Positions 51,083-60,577 of a DNA stretch of 64,000 nt are shown one piece after another. Under the pieces are notes generated by a model. The model had not been told where the DNA came from. It ran no database searches and worked only from the letters and a program-made list of their open reading frames with translations. Positions within the stretch are counted from its first letter, which is position 1. Each line of letters begins with the position of its first letter. This DNA is from Anaerolineales bacterium. GTDB taxonomy: Bacteria; Chloroflexota; Anaerolineae; Anaerolineales; Villigracilaceae. The position numbers and the translations under genes were made by a program. Location: positions 1 to 64,000 of the forward strand of contig JAUXUL010000043.1 of the NCBI GenBank assembly GCA_030680795.1, in the 5' to 3' direction.

Positions 51083-51766
51083 CTATTTCAATCCTCCCGC
51101 CAAAATCGCATCAATCATGGACTTCAACGTTTCATAACTCGGCGGACCAACCAACTTCTTGCCATTGACCAGGAACGATGGCGTACCAGGAAATGCGTAT
51201 TGACGCTGCGCTTCGTTTTGACTTTGCTCAACTTTTGCGCGATTCTGTCCGCTATCCAAACATTGATTAAATTTTGCGGTGTCCAACCCAATTTGCGCGG
51301 CATAAATTTTCAAGTCACTCACGCCAATCGCAGGGGCGTTGTCGAACAGCACATCATGGTATTCCCAAAATTTTCCCTGATCGAAAGCGCACTGTCCCGC
51401 TTCCGCCGCTTTGGGGGATTGCGCGGTGATGACAGGAAAATCCTTCCACACGAATTGAACGTCATCGCCATACGCGGCGCGCACCTGTTCCAAAATCCCT
51501 GCGCGGTGCCAGGTGCGGCAGGCGGGGCAACCAAAATCTGCATATTCGGTAATGACCACTTTGGCAGAATCAGAACCAATCCTCGGGTTGGAGGCGAGGC
51601 GCGTCTCATCCAACGGCTGGGCTTTCGGACGAGATGAAATCCAAAAAATGGCGGCGATCAAAATCAACGCCAGCGCGCCGTACCCAATCCACTGACGTTT
51701 GTTTTTCTGCGCGCGAATTTTTTCGTGCCGAAGTTGTTTCTGGCTTCTGCGATTTTCTTTTGTCAT
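51083..51766 (-). CDS. DsbA family thiol-disulfide protein, membrane-anchored
   Basis: A 227-residue protein. A basic N-terminus is followed by one membrane helix (IGYGALALILIAAIFWISS) and an extracytoplasmic thioredoxin-fold domain. The domain has the active site CPAC in ITEYADFGCPACRTWHRAG and the cis-proline in FPGTPSFLVNGKKL, the DSBA/BdbD type. It would oxidise or isomerise exported disulfides and could be paired with CcdA. It ends just upstream of the mer promoter. Confidence 0.92.
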   Translation of the reverse strand: MTKENRRSQKQLRHEKIRAQKNKRQWIGYGALALILIAAIFWISSRPKAQPLDETRLASNPRIGSDSAKVVITEYADFGCPACRTWHRAGILEQVRAAYGDDVQFVWKDFPVITAQSPKAAEAGQCAFDQGKFWEYHDVLFDNAPAIGVSDLKIYAAQIGLDTAKFNQCLDSGQNRAKVEQSQNEAQRQYAFPGTPSFLVNGKKLVGPPSYETLKSMIDAILAGGLK

Positions 51767-51783
51767 GGGGACTCCTTAATTTT

Positions 51784-51836
51784 GTAACGCGACATTTATG
51801 TCGCTGGCTGGCAAAGCGACATAAATGTCGCGCTAC
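51784..51836. repeat. Perfect inverted repeat between ABC ATPase and DsbA genes
   Basis: GTAACGCGACATTTATGTCGC-type arms: ACGCGACATTTATGTCGC and GCGACATAAATGTCGCG. It may act as a hairpin between the two genes. Confidence 0.75.
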
Positions 51837-51837
51837 G

Positions 51838-52842
51838 TTAATTCACTTCAAATAAATGTTCTTGCGGAAAATTCACACGCACCTGCTCGCCATGCGGGAA
51901 CATCGGCGCGGGCATCGGCATACGCGCGCGCACCGTCACGTCATTTACATCTACCTGATATTCAATGTACTCGCCGCGAAAAACGCAATCACTCACCACG
52001 CCTAGCATGGAATTTTTGCAGGCTTCTTTTTGAATGCGGATATGTTCTGGTCGAATGGCAAATATTTTTTCGGATGAAGAACACGCTTCATTCTTAACTG
52101 TGAGCTGGTCGCCGCTTAAGAAAGTGGATACACCCATAAATTTCGCCGCCGTCAAACTACGCGGACGATGGAACAGATTCTCAGGCTTATCCAATGCGAC
52201 GATCTCACCGTTCAGCAACAACGCCATGCGATCAGACATTGCCATCGCTTCGCCCAGATCATGCGTCACAAAGATCGTCGTCACACCCAACTCGCGTTGA
52301 ATATTTCGGATGGCTTCCTGCAAATTCATCCGTACGGATGTATCCAGACTACTCAATGGTTCGTCGAGCAGAAGCAATTTTGGGTTGGTCACCAAAGCTC
52401 GCGCCAGCGCAACACGCTGTTGCTCGCCACCTGATAGTTGACCTGATTTGCGTCGCTCAATTCCAGGCAAGCCGATCAAATTCAACATGCGCTTAACTTC
52501 TCCACGAATCGTTTCCGCCGAAGCGCCCTGTACTTTGAGACCGAAACCAATATTGTCTTCCACATTTAGAAAAGGAAACAAGTACGATTGCTGAAACATC
52601 AGCACTGCGCCGCGCTTATTGGGGTCGATACTCAAAATAGATGAACCATCAAATTGAATGTCGCCGCTATCAGGGCGCTCAATACCCGTAATCAGTTTCA
52701 GCAGTGTGGATTTTCCCGAACCAGACGGACCCAACAACGCGATCATTTCACCATCATTGATGGACAGCGAAAAATCCTTCAGCACGGGCACAGGTTGATT
52801 TGGATAAGTTTTATTGAGAGAGATGATGTTTACGGTTGTCAT
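51838..52842 (-). CDS. ABC transporter ATP-binding protein (YnjD/PotA-like)
   Basis: A 334-residue ATPase. Walker A is GPSGSGKSTLLKLI, the signature LSGGEQQRVALARAL, Walker B LLLLDEPLSSLD and the switch His is in VTHDLGEAMAMS. The C-terminal regulatory domain has IRPEHIRIQKEAC, like TOBE domains of iron, spermidine or thiamine importers. It forms one unit with two permeases and a YnjB-type binding protein. Its start codon overlaps the permease stop. Confidence 0.94.
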   Translation of the reverse strand: MTTVNIISLNKTYPNQPVPVLKDFSLSINDGEMIALLGPSGSGKSTLLKLITGIERPDSGDIQFDGSSILSIDPNKRGAVLMFQQSYLFPFLNVEDNIGFGLKVQGASAETIRGEVKRMLNLIGLPGIERRKSGQLSGGEQQRVALARALVTNPKLLLLDEPLSSLDTSVRMNLQEAIRNIQRELGVTTIFVTHDLGEAMAMSDRMALLLNGEIVALDKPENLFHRPRSLTAAKFMGVSTFLSGDQLTVKNEACSSSEKIFAIRPEHIRIQKEACKNSMLGVVSDCVFRGEYIEYQVDVNDVTVRARMPMPAPMFPHGEQVRVNFPQEHLFEVN

Positions 52843-53636
52843 TAGTATTGCTCACGAATTTCATTATCATGTTGACTCAAGGATCGCGCGGTGAAGGCAA
52901 TCACCATCACAGGCGGTGCGACAAATAACAGCGACAACGTTGCGATGGTGGATGGATTACCGCCCGAGGCGGCGGAAAAAAGCAGGATGGGCAGGGTAAT
53001 GATCTGCCCACCGCCAATCAGCAGAGTGAGGAGATACTGACTCCATGAGATCAAGAATGCGAACAGGGTTGCCACCACCAAGCTGGGAGTCATCATCCGC
53101 AAAGTCACTTTGAGAAAGATTTGCCAGGGACTGGCTCCCAATGCCAGCGCCTGAAATTCGTAGTTTTCATCAAAACGGGCAAAGGCGCTGGACAAGGTGA
53201 AAATGGTATAAGGCAGGGTTGGGATGATGTGCGCCAACACCACGCCCGCAATTGTGCCTGCCAGACCGATCCGCAGAAATAAAATATTTAGTCCCATACC
53301 AATAGCCAGCGGCGGAATAATGGTAGGCAGGAAGAGAAGCAGCCACGCTAATTGACGCCCGCGAAATTCACGCAATCCCTGTACACGCGCGGCGGGTAAT
53401 GCAAGCATGAGGGAAAGAACGCTGACAAGAATTGCAATCCAGATCCCCTGCGCCATGCTGGATAACGTTCGCGAGTCGTTGATGGCGCGTAAGAATGTTA
53501 TCGTCGTCCACTCGACGGGAAAAGGTTGGGGAAAGAACCAGCGCGTGGAAAAGGCATACGCCGCGAAGAGTAAAAGCGGCGCAATAAGAATAAAATACAA
53601 AACTGCACGGAGAGAATAAGCAGTGATACGTTTCAT
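52842..53636 (-). CDS. ABC transporter permease (second)
   Basis: A 264-residue membrane protein with six helices. The EAA loop FQALALGASPWQIFLKVTL contacts the ATPase. It resembles the second half of YnjC/PotC-type permeases. It overlaps the first permease by four bases and the ATPase by one, so expression is tightly coupled. Confidence 0.92.
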   Translation of the reverse strand: MKRITAYSLRAVLYFILIAPLLLFAAYAFSTRWFFPQPFPVEWTTITFLRAINDSRTLSSMAQGIWIAILVSVLSLMLALPAARVQGLREFRGRQLAWLLLFLPTIIPPLAIGMGLNILFLRIGLAGTIAGVVLAHIIPTLPYTIFTLSSAFARFDENYEFQALALGASPWQIFLKVTLRMMTPSLVVATLFAFLISWSQYLLTLLIGGGQIITLPILLFSAASGGNPSTIATLSLLFVAPPVMVIAFTARSLSQHDNEIREQY

Positions 53637-54487
53637 TCTTTCCGCTCCCCCATCCTTAAACTCACCACCGCCACGATCATCACGATCAAAGTAATAATCA
53701 GGCTGATGACCATGCCTTCGGAGCGGGCACGCAGGTCGGGGTCGAGGAAGAAGCGCAGCGCGAGGACGGGCAATGCTCGCGGGTAGCCGACTCCCAACAA
53801 CGCGGGCACTTCGTAACTGCTGAAAATAAATCCAAATACCAATAATGCCCCTGCGATCAATGCAGGCATAACCTGCGGGATGGTCACATAGCGCAAACGC
53901 TGCCAGCGGCTCGCACCGAGATTTTCTGCAACGACATCATAGCCAACGGACTGCGAACGAAGAACGGAAAGAATGGTAATTGTAAGAAACGGAATCTCTT
54001 TGCCGATGTAACTGAGGATAATTCCAATGCCGAAACGATCCCGCACAAGGACGGGAAAATCTGCGGTGGTTGAAATAAGACCAAGCGAAGCCGCCCAGCG
54101 TGAGAACAATCCGCTTTGCGAGAGGAATAATAAAAGAGCAACCGACCAGACCAAATGCGGAAAAGCCAAATTCCAATTAAGCGCGAGCGTGTCAGTCTTA
54201 CCGCGTTGTTCGGAAAGCCAGACCGCCAACAGTAATGCAATGGCAGATGAAATAAAGGTCGAAACAATACTGATCCATAATGAGAATTCCAGGGATGTCC
54301 AAAATTCCGAATTCAGATCAAGCGTATTGCGATATGCGTCGAGGCTGATTTTGCTTTGACCAATAACACGGACGAACCCGAGACTCTCCGTGATGGCATA
54401 CAAAAGGCTCGCGCCCAGCAAGACGAAGACGATGGTCAATGCTGGGGCGAGGGAAAGCCAGGGGGAGAAGATTAATTTATCACGCAT
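53633..54487 (-). CDS. ABC transporter permease (first)
   Basis: A 284-residue membrane protein with six helices and the EAA loop VVAENLGASRWQRLRYVTIP. It forms a heterodimer with the next permease. In E. coli YnjC both halves are fused; here they are two genes. It lies between the binding-protein gene and the second permease. Confidence 0.92.
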   Translation of the reverse strand: MRDKLIFSPWLSLAPALTIVFVLLGASLLYAITESLGFVRVIGQSKISLDAYRNTLDLNSEFWTSLEFSLWISIVSTFISSAIALLLAVWLSEQRGKTDTLALNWNLAFPHLVWSVALLLFLSQSGLFSRWAASLGLISTTADFPVLVRDRFGIGIILSYIGKEIPFLTITILSVLRSQSVGYDVVAENLGASRWQRLRYVTIPQVMPALIAGALLVFGFIFSSYEVPALLGVGYPRALPVLALRFFLDPDLRARSEGMVISLIITLIVMIVAVVSLRMGERKE

Positions 54488-54532
54488 GGGTGAAGGATTA
54501 GGAATTGAGTGTGTCGGATCCCTGATTCCTAC

Positions 54533-55834
54533 TTACTTTGCTTGCAACACATTTGTCACCCAATCTTGTTCGACCAGGTTTTGATATTCGGCGGCGGTGT
54601 CACCGACGAGGGATTTGGCGAGGTCAGAGGCTGGAGTGGCAGAGTCGCCCAGTTTGGTGGAAGCAGATTGGAGCGCGGAAAGAGCCGCAGAGTCCGTCAC
54701 AAGAGTCACGTCAATGGCGTAGCCGAGACCGAATCCATTTTCGGGAAGAATCTGTGCGGCTTGGAATTCAGGTTCGAGCAAAAGATTCGCAAGCACGAGC
54801 GCGGCGGCTTTGTTCGGCGCGTTCAACGGGATGGCAACATAATTGAAATCGCCGATCATGTACTTGTCAAAGACGAAGGCGCGCGAGGTGGCGGGGAGCA
54901 AACCAGCAGCAATGCCCGTGCCTGCGCCCGTGATGTCGTTGGTCATGCTGAAATCCACTTCATTGTTAGCGAAGAGATTTTTCAACTCGGCTTCATCTTT
55001 AGCATAAGTCTCGCCGTTGCGCCATAGGCAGGGTTTGAGTTCGTTGAGATATTTCCACAATTCAGGAGACCACTTGTCCCACGCGGCTTGATCGAATTTT
55101 TGCCATTGTTCCGCGCCGCCGCTGATCTCATACAGCGCGCCCTTGACGAAGCGTGTGCCAAGAAATCCGCCAGGTCCGGGTGCGATGTAAGTGAAGCGAC
55201 CAGGATGGGCGCAAGCCCAGGTTTTCAAGTCAGCGTAGGAATGCGGAAGTTCATCTGCTTTGATGCGCGCAGAATCATAGACGAATTGAAATTGCGCCGA
55301 TGACCACGGGCTTTCCATGCTATCCACTGGATGACCGAAATCGAGATTGATGGCAGGGTTGCCCCAGTTGACGTATTTACTGTTGGGGAGTTTCTGTGCC
55401 CAATCAGGATATAAAAGACTCGCCTGCTTCAACGTGAAGAAGTTTTCGCCGTTGATCCAGATCATATCCACTGCGCCAATTTCCTTACCTGCCTGCTTCT
55501 CGCTCAACACCTGATTGACCGCGTCGGCTGTATCTGCAATCGGCACACGATTGAGGGTGATGCCATAGCGTTCTTTCAATGCTTTGCCGTAGAAATTATC
55601 CACGAAGGCGTTGATGCTGTCCGAGCCGCCCCAGATATACCAGTTGACGGTCTGACCTTTGGCAGCCGCGAGGACGATGTCCCAGTTGTTGATGTCGAAC
55701 TCGCCTGCGACAAGCGGCGCGTCAGTCGCGACGGGTGGGTTGGTTGCCGCTGGTTGAGCGGGGGTTGCCACGCTGGGAGCGCAAGCCGACAATAGCATGG
55801 TTAATACAACGAGCAAAAATGCGATGCGTTTCAT
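54533..55834 (-). CDS. YnjB-type ABC transporter substrate-binding lipoprotein
   Basis: A 433-residue exported lipoprotein from the ATG at 55834; longer readings upstream cross the inverted repeat. The signal peptide ends at lipobox LSAC, followed by a proline/threonine-rich linker. VNWYIWGGSDSINAFVDNFY, the conserved VDMIWINGENFFTLKQASLL and FGHPVDSMESPWSSAQFQF are typical of YnjB, not of known thiamine- or iron-binding proteins. The ligand is unknown. It heads the operon with two permeases and the ATPase. Confidence 0.9.
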   Translation of the reverse strand: MKRIAFLLVVLTMLLSACAPSVATPAQPAATNPPVATDAPLVAGEFDINNWDIVLAAAKGQTVNWYIWGGSDSINAFVDNFYGKALKERYGITLNRVPIADTADAVNQVLSEKQAGKEIGAVDMIWINGENFFTLKQASLLYPDWAQKLPNSKYVNWGNPAINLDFGHPVDSMESPWSSAQFQFVYDSARIKADELPHSYADLKTWACAHPGRFTYIAPGPGGFLGTRFVKGALYEISGGAEQWQKFDQAAWDKWSPELWKYLNELKPCLWRNGETYAKDEAELKNLFANNEVDFSMTNDITGAGTGIAAGLLPATSRAFVFDKYMIGDFNYVAIPLNAPNKAAALVLANLLLEPEFQAAQILPENGFGLGYAIDVTLVTDSAALSALQSASTKLGDSATPASDLAKSLVGDTAAEYQNLVEQDWVTNVLQAK

Positions 55835-55858
55835 TTTCTTTTCTCCTGAATTTTTATA

Positions 55859-55988
55859 TGTCGTTGCGAGAAGCGAACGGCAGTGAGCGACGAAGTAATC
55901 TCCGATTAAGTGGCGAATGCTTCTCGACAAGATTTTTCCATTTAACTGGGGGTTGCTTCGACGGAAGAACACCGTCTCGCAACGACAT
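55859..55988. repeat. Dispersed inverted-repeat element
   Basis: Terminal arms TGTCGTTGCGAGAAGCG and TCTCGCAACGACAT enclose a 130-base region with GCGACGAAGTAATCTCCG inside, similar in type to other bacterial GCGAG repeats. It separates the ynjB-like gene from the TVP38-reductase gene. Confidence 0.8.
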
Positions 55989-55991
55989 GAA

Positions 55992-58178
55992 TTAACTGGG
56001 TTTTGCAAAGCGATACTTTAGATAGGCTGTTAATTCTTTTCCAAGATTTGGCAGTGTTTCGCGCATAAAGAAATCGGCGACCTTCAAAATGCCGCTCGAA
56101 TAAGTTGGATATGGATACACTAGGCGATAAATCTTATACAGCGAGATCTTCTGGCTGATTGCCAGCGTGAAGAACGAAATCATCTCCGAAGCGCGCGGGC
56201 CGACAATTGTGGCTTGCAAGATCTGCCCTGTCAGGCGCACCGCGTCCACGATGATGAATCCATTTTCAACGTCATCCGTGTATCCGCGATCCGTGTGCGT
56301 CTTGAAATCCACGCGGATGCGTTTGATAATTTTCGGGTGGCAATATTCTGCAAGTTGCTTCTCGGTCAATCCAACCGCCGCCACTTCGGGATCGCTGAAT
56401 GTCGCGTTCGGAAAAATCGGTTCCTTTTTTGCGATTGGCAAGTATGGAAATGCGATACGCTGGACGACTCTGCGTCCCTGCGCGTTGGCTGAATGTGTAA
56501 ATGCGGATGTGGGAGTTACATCGCCGATGGCATACACGCCCTTGATGTTGGTCTCGCCATACGAGTTGACCAGAATTCCCTGGCGCGGATCAATCTTGAC
56601 CCCAGCCCTTCGACCGTGCTCAGGATGTACCTGATCCAGTCCGAGCGAGTCAAGATTCCGCACGCGACCGATTGCAACCAAAACCTTGTCCACGTTATGC
56701 AATGTGATTTCCAGTTTGCCCTGTTTCAAAGTCAGCGTGTGCGTGGACTCGTCAAAGCCTTTTGCTGTGGCATTGTAGAAGGTGGAAATCCTGCGCCTTT
56801 CGAGTTCTGCTTGAATGGCTTGAGACGCTTCGGGGATGGCAGTCATCAGCGGACGATTATCCAGCGCAAACATGCTGACTTGCGTTCCAAGTTTTTGAAA
56901 AGCGAACGCCATCTCCAGCGCAATCACTCCCGCGCCAACAATTACCAAATGCTTCGGCGCATTGATCAAATCGAACAGGCTTTCATTCGTCAGCGTGCGC
57001 TCTTTCGGCAAGCCAGAAATATCCAACCCGCGCGGACGCGCGCCCGTGGCGATCACAATATTGTCCGCAGTCAGTTCGCGGGTGTTTCCATCTTGAGTCA
57101 CGCTCAACTTTTTTGGAGCGGTAAATTTCGCCATGCCGCGAATAAAGGTTAAGTTTGCCAGGTGTTCAACTTCTTCTGTCTCTTTATCACGCAACGCATC
57201 ACGCTTGCGAATAACTTCCTGCAAGACCTCATCCGCGCTCATGCCTGGTTTGAAGTTCTTCGCCAGATGGATGAGTGTCTTGGATGGCACACAACCCACA
57301 TTGGTACAGTCGCCGCCAACGTGATTGCCTTCAATCAGCGCGACTTTGCGTCCCAGGCCTGCCGTGCCAACCGCCACGGTCATACCGCCCGAACCTGCGC
57401 CAATTACAATCGTTGAAAAATGTTCGCCCCCCTCTGTCCCCCCATTTTCTTGGGGAAAATGGGGGGATGAAAGGGGGGTGCCTTCACGTTTTTTGAATGT
57501 TCTTGAAAGTACAATGCTCACAATGAAAATTACAACTGAAAATCCGAGTGTCACTGGATTGAGTTTTGGCAGCGCGCCGTCAAACCGTTCGATGGATGCG
57601 CCGAAGCCAATAAAAGCCATCGTGCCAGGAATAGAGCCAAGCGCAGTGGCAAGGATGAACGGCCAATATTTGATCCTCAAAAATCCCGCCAGGTAACTGA
57701 CTGCGTCATACGGCAAAAAGATGAAACGCATAATCATCACGGTCTCAAAACTGTTCTCGCGCATTCGCCGCGCATAACGCTGAATGAGATTATCCGAGCC
57801 ATCATCCTTAAGCATGCCTTCGCCCAAGAAATGCCCCACGAAATAAGCAATTGTCGAAGAGATGTTGCTGGCGATGACGGTATATAGCACGCCCAAAACA
57901 GGTCCGTAGACGAAGCCACCCGCCAGAGTCAACACCGTGGATGGGAACAGGATCAATGGTCGAATGGTGTACAAAACGATGTAGATGATCGGTCCCCAAA
58001 ATCCATTCGTCATAAAATCCAGCAGTTGCTGAACGACCTGCAATGGCGAGAGATGATTTACATTGGCGTACCATTGATAGCCAGCAATCAATAGTATCCA
58101 AAACACAAGCGCAATCAATTTTTGCGCATGTTCCTGAATCCAGGATTTGGGAGGTGAGAGTTGAGTCGAATTTTCCAT
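55992..58178 (-). CDS. Fusion of TVP38 membrane domain with a disulfide oxidoreductase (MerA-like)
   Basis: A 728-residue protein. Residues about 1-230 are a TVP38/TMEM64 domain (FPSTVLTLAGGFVYGPVLGV, FIFLPYDAVSYLAGFLRI). The rest is a pyridine-nucleotide-disulfide oxidoreductase: FAD motif IVIGAGSGGMTVAVGTAG, redox VGGDCTNVGCVPSKTLIH, NAD motif LVIVGAGVIALEMAF. It lacks the C-terminal CC of MerA. Such fusions may couple membrane and thiol or metal chemistry; the substrate is unknown. Two palindromic repeats are in frame, one in the linker (57424-57482) and one in the reductase (56598-56630). Divergent HD-GYP gene upstream. Confidence 0.92.
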   Translation of the reverse strand: MENSTQLSPPKSWIQEHAQKLIALVFWILLIAGYQWYANVNHLSPLQVVQQLLDFMTNGFWGPIIYIVLYTIRPLILFPSTVLTLAGGFVYGPVLGVLYTVIASNISSTIAYFVGHFLGEGMLKDDGSDNLIQRYARRMRENSFETVMIMRFIFLPYDAVSYLAGFLRIKYWPFILATALGSIPGTMAFIGFGASIERFDGALPKLNPVTLGFSVVIFIVSIVLSRTFKKREGTPLSSPHFPQENGGTEGGEHFSTIVIGAGSGGMTVAVGTAGLGRKVALIEGNHVGGDCTNVGCVPSKTLIHLAKNFKPGMSADEVLQEVIRKRDALRDKETEEVEHLANLTFIRGMAKFTAPKKLSVTQDGNTRELTADNIVIATGARPRGLDISGLPKERTLTNESLFDLINAPKHLVIVGAGVIALEMAFAFQKLGTQVSMFALDNRPLMTAIPEASQAIQAELERRRISTFYNATAKGFDESTHTLTLKQGKLEITLHNVDKVLVAIGRVRNLDSLGLDQVHPEHGRRAGVKIDPRQGILVNSYGETNIKGVYAIGDVTPTSAFTHSANAQGRRVVQRIAFPYLPIAKKEPIFPNATFSDPEVAAVGLTEKQLAEYCHPKIIKRIRVDFKTHTDRGYTDDVENGFIIVDAVRLTGQILQATIVGPRASEMISFFTLAISQKISLYKIYRLVYPYPTYSSGILKVADFFMRETLPNLGKELTAYLKYRFAKPS
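56598..56630. repeat. Palindromic-repeat core inside the reductase domain
   Basis: CCCTTCGACCGTGCTCAGGA is read in frame as HPEHGRRAG in a surface region before KIDPRQGILV. It is the CCTTCGAC...GCTCAGG family also found in pirin. Confidence 0.65.
57424..57482. repeat. Palindromic repeat in the linker of the fusion protein
   Basis: CCCCCCTCTGTCCCCCCATT and AATGGGGGGATGAAAGGGGG are arms of a hairpin with TTCTTGGGGA between. It is read in frame between the membrane and FAD domains as EGTPLSSPHFPQENGGTEGG. Confidence 0.8.
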
Positions 58179-58318
58179 GAAGATGTATCCTCCCCGAATA
58201 GAGGAAAAAGGTTGAAAATTTCTTACCCTTCATGGAAAACTCGTATCTCAAGAATCGTAAGAAAAAGCTGATGAAAGAATTCCTCAATATATGATTAAAA
58301 TGGAAAACAGAGGCATAC

Positions 58319-59146
58319 ATGAACATTGATAAACCCCTGCTCAAATCACTTCTCATTATGGCGGATATCATTGAAGCGCGTGACCCATACACGGGCGGTC
58401 ATGTCTGGCGCGTTTCACAGTTTGCCAAACTACTGGCGACCAAAGTTGGATTGCCCGAAGATGAAATTATCAAGATCAGCGTTGCCGCTTACTTGCACGA
58501 TCTGGGCAAGGTCGGAATCCCCGATCATATATTGCAAAAAGCCGAAGCGCTAACCGACGCGGAATACGCCATCGTCAAGACCCACCCATCCATCGGGAGC
58601 AGGTTGCTTGGCGGACATCCTCTGGCAGAGATGGTCACCTCCGCGGCAAATGACCATCACGAGCGCCTGGATGGAAAAGGGTATCCGAATGGATTGCGCG
58701 GCGAACAGATCTCGCTGGTTGCGCGGATTGTCAGCATAACGGATGCCTTCGATGCGATGACCAGCACACGCCCATACCGCAAAGGGATGACCGTTGATAC
58801 TGCTCTATCTATTCTCGAAAAAGAGTCGGGGACGCAATTCGACGCGAGACTGGTGGATGATATGTGTGAGTTGGGGCGTGCGGGCGATTTGGCTCACATC
58901 ATTGGGCATAGCGCCAACGGAATCCCGATCATCACCTGTCCACATTGCGGACCCGTGATTGCCATTCCCCGCAATACACACAACGGCGAAATCATTTACT
59001 GCCGCGCTTGCCATTCAGAACTTACACTCCATCAAGTCGGAAATACTTTTGAAGCAGAGATGACAGGCATGACCGACGATCCCCGCAACCTGGAACCGCG
59101 CGCAAACGAAGATGCAGTGGAGGATGTGCTGGCAAAAATTAAGTAA
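58319..59146 (+). CDS. HD-GYP domain protein with C-terminal zinc ribbon
   Basis: A 275-residue protein. HD is in AAYLHDLGKVGIPDHILQKA, the DHHERLDGKGYPNGL block gives GYP, and DAFDAMTSTRPYR follows. HD-GYP enzymes break down cyclic di-GMP. The C-terminal 60 residues (ITCPHCGPVIAIPRN ... IIYCRACHSELTL) form a likely zinc ribbon and are not usual. There is no receiver or PAS domain, so control may come through the ribbon or by partners. It diverges from the fusion gene. Confidence 0.93.
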   Translation: MNIDKPLLKSLLIMADIIEARDPYTGGHVWRVSQFAKLLATKVGLPEDEIIKISVAAYLHDLGKVGIPDHILQKAEALTDAEYAIVKTHPSIGSRLLGGHPLAEMVTSAANDHHERLDGKGYPNGLRGEQISLVARIVSITDAFDAMTSTRPYRKGMTVDTALSILEKESGTQFDARLVDDMCELGRAGDLAHIIGHSANGIPIITCPHCGPVIAIPRNTHNGEIIYCRACHSELTLHQVGNTFEAEMTGMTDDPRNLEPRANEDAVEDVLAKIK

Positions 59147-59180
59147 AAACGTGCTGCTGAAATATTTCAGCAACACGTTT
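59147..59180. terminator. Terminator between HD-GYP and thioredoxin reductase genes
   Basis: AAACGTG pairs with CACGTTT, and inside GCTGAAATATTTCAGC extends the stem. It lies between convergent genes. Confidence 0.65.
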
Positions 59181-59184
59181 GATT

Positions 59185-60432
59185 TCACACTTCCTTGAGA
59201 TATTCGCGGATTAAGAGCGCGGCGGTCGCCCCTTCACCTGCCGCGGACGCCACCTGCTTGGTGCTGCCCTGACGGACATCGCCTGCCGCAAAGATGCCTG
59301 GTACGCTGGTCTCGAGGAACATCGGTTCACGTCCGCCAAATGCGGGAATTTTCCGCCCGTCGTGCACCAGATCATGCCCGGTTTGGACAAAACCCCATTG
59401 GTTGCGTTCCACACCTGTTCCCTCTAACAAGCTGGTATTGGGAGTCAAACCGATGAACACAAATACGCCAGCGGGGTGAATGGTTTCGCTCGCGTCAGTC
59501 TTACGGTCTTTGATTTCCACCGCTTTGAGTTTTCCGCCCTCGCCGCTGAAATTTAAAACTTCAGTATTGAACCGCACGTCAATTTGCGGATGGTTGAGCG
59601 TCTTTTCCTGAATGACCTGACTGGCGATTAATTTGTCGCCGCGCACGAGTAGAGTCACCTTCTCCACAAATTTGACCAGGAAGAGACTCTCTTCCGCCGC
59701 GCTATTACCGCCGCCGATGACTGCTACCGGCATGCCCTTATAGAACGGTCCGTCACAAGTAGCGCAGAAGTGAATCCCCGCGCCGATAAAATCGTCCTCG
59801 CCCGGCGCACCCAGGTGTTTGTAACGGCTTCCCGTTGCAAATAGAACCGCGCGCGCAGAGTATTCACTGCCATCGGCAGTATCCACGCAATGGTAATTAT
59901 CGTGGCTGTGGATGCGAACCACATCCTGCGCTTGTAACATTTCCACGCCAAAGCGCTCCGCCTGCTTGCGGAGTTGAGAAGCAAATTCCGAACCCAGCAC
60001 GCCCTCTGAAAATCCAGGCACGTTGTCCAATCGTTCGGTGGCTGCGGCTTGTCCGCCCAGTGCGGCACGCTCGATGACCAGCGTATCAATCCCTTCACGC
60101 GCAGTATAAAGTGCGGCGGTCAACCCGGCAGGTCCGCCACCGACGACGATCAAATCATAATGATGACGTGAAGCGCTGGTTTTCAATCCAAGTTTAGCGG
60201 CAATTTCTGCATTCGATGGCTCAACCAAAATGGAACCATCCGCAAATTCAATCGTGGGAATGATACGCTTGCCATCGTTCTTCTTCAGCACGTATGCTTC
60301 GCCAACTTTATCCTGCTCGATGTCCACCCAATTGTAGGGGATTTGGTGTTCGCCTAAAAATTGTTTGCTGCGTCGACAGTCCGGACACCAATAGGCGCCA
60401 TAAATGGTGATGTCAGCTTTTTGATCGTTCAT
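59185..60432 (-). CDS. Glutaredoxin-thioredoxin reductase fusion
   Basis: A 415-residue flavoprotein. Residues 1-80 are a glutaredoxin-like domain with CPDC (YGAYWCPDCRRSK) and ADGSILVEPSNA. Then follows thioredoxin reductase: GGGPAGLTAALYTAREGIDT, the dithiol CATCDGPFY, the NADPH motif GGGNSAAEESLFL and the C-terminal FAAGDVRQGSTKQVASAAGE. It passes electrons from NADPH, probably to its own glutaredoxin domain and to free partners such as the protein at 37967-38221. Confidence 0.95.
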   Translation of the reverse strand: MNDQKADITIYGAYWCPDCRRSKQFLGEHQIPYNWVDIEQDKVGEAYVLKKNDGKRIIPTIEFADGSILVEPSNAEIAAKLGLKTSASRHHYDLIVVGGGPAGLTAALYTAREGIDTLVIERAALGGQAAATERLDNVPGFSEGVLGSEFASQLRKQAERFGVEMLQAQDVVRIHSHDNYHCVDTADGSEYSARAVLFATGSRYKHLGAPGEDDFIGAGIHFCATCDGPFYKGMPVAVIGGGNSAAEESLFLVKFVEKVTLLVRGDKLIASQVIQEKTLNHPQIDVRFNTEVLNFSGEGGKLKAVEIKDRKTDASETIHPAGVFVFIGLTPNTSLLEGTGVERNQWGFVQTGHDLVHDGRKIPAFGGREPMFLETSVPGIFAAGDVRQGSTKQVASAAGEGATAALLIREYLKEV

Positions 60433-60577
60433 GAGTGATCTCCTTGTTCAATTCGTATTTCATCTATTTATGGATGACAATATATGCTCTTCTTCTTACG
60501 CTTAAATAGAATACTCGATTCTTCCAACAGGTAAGACTTACGAAGCGGTTTTGCTCTAACCCCATAAAGGAGCCACT

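Noticed and set aside
51038-51637. A 199-codon plus-strand open frame
   Set aside because: It lies antisense to DsbA and over the MerR promoter.
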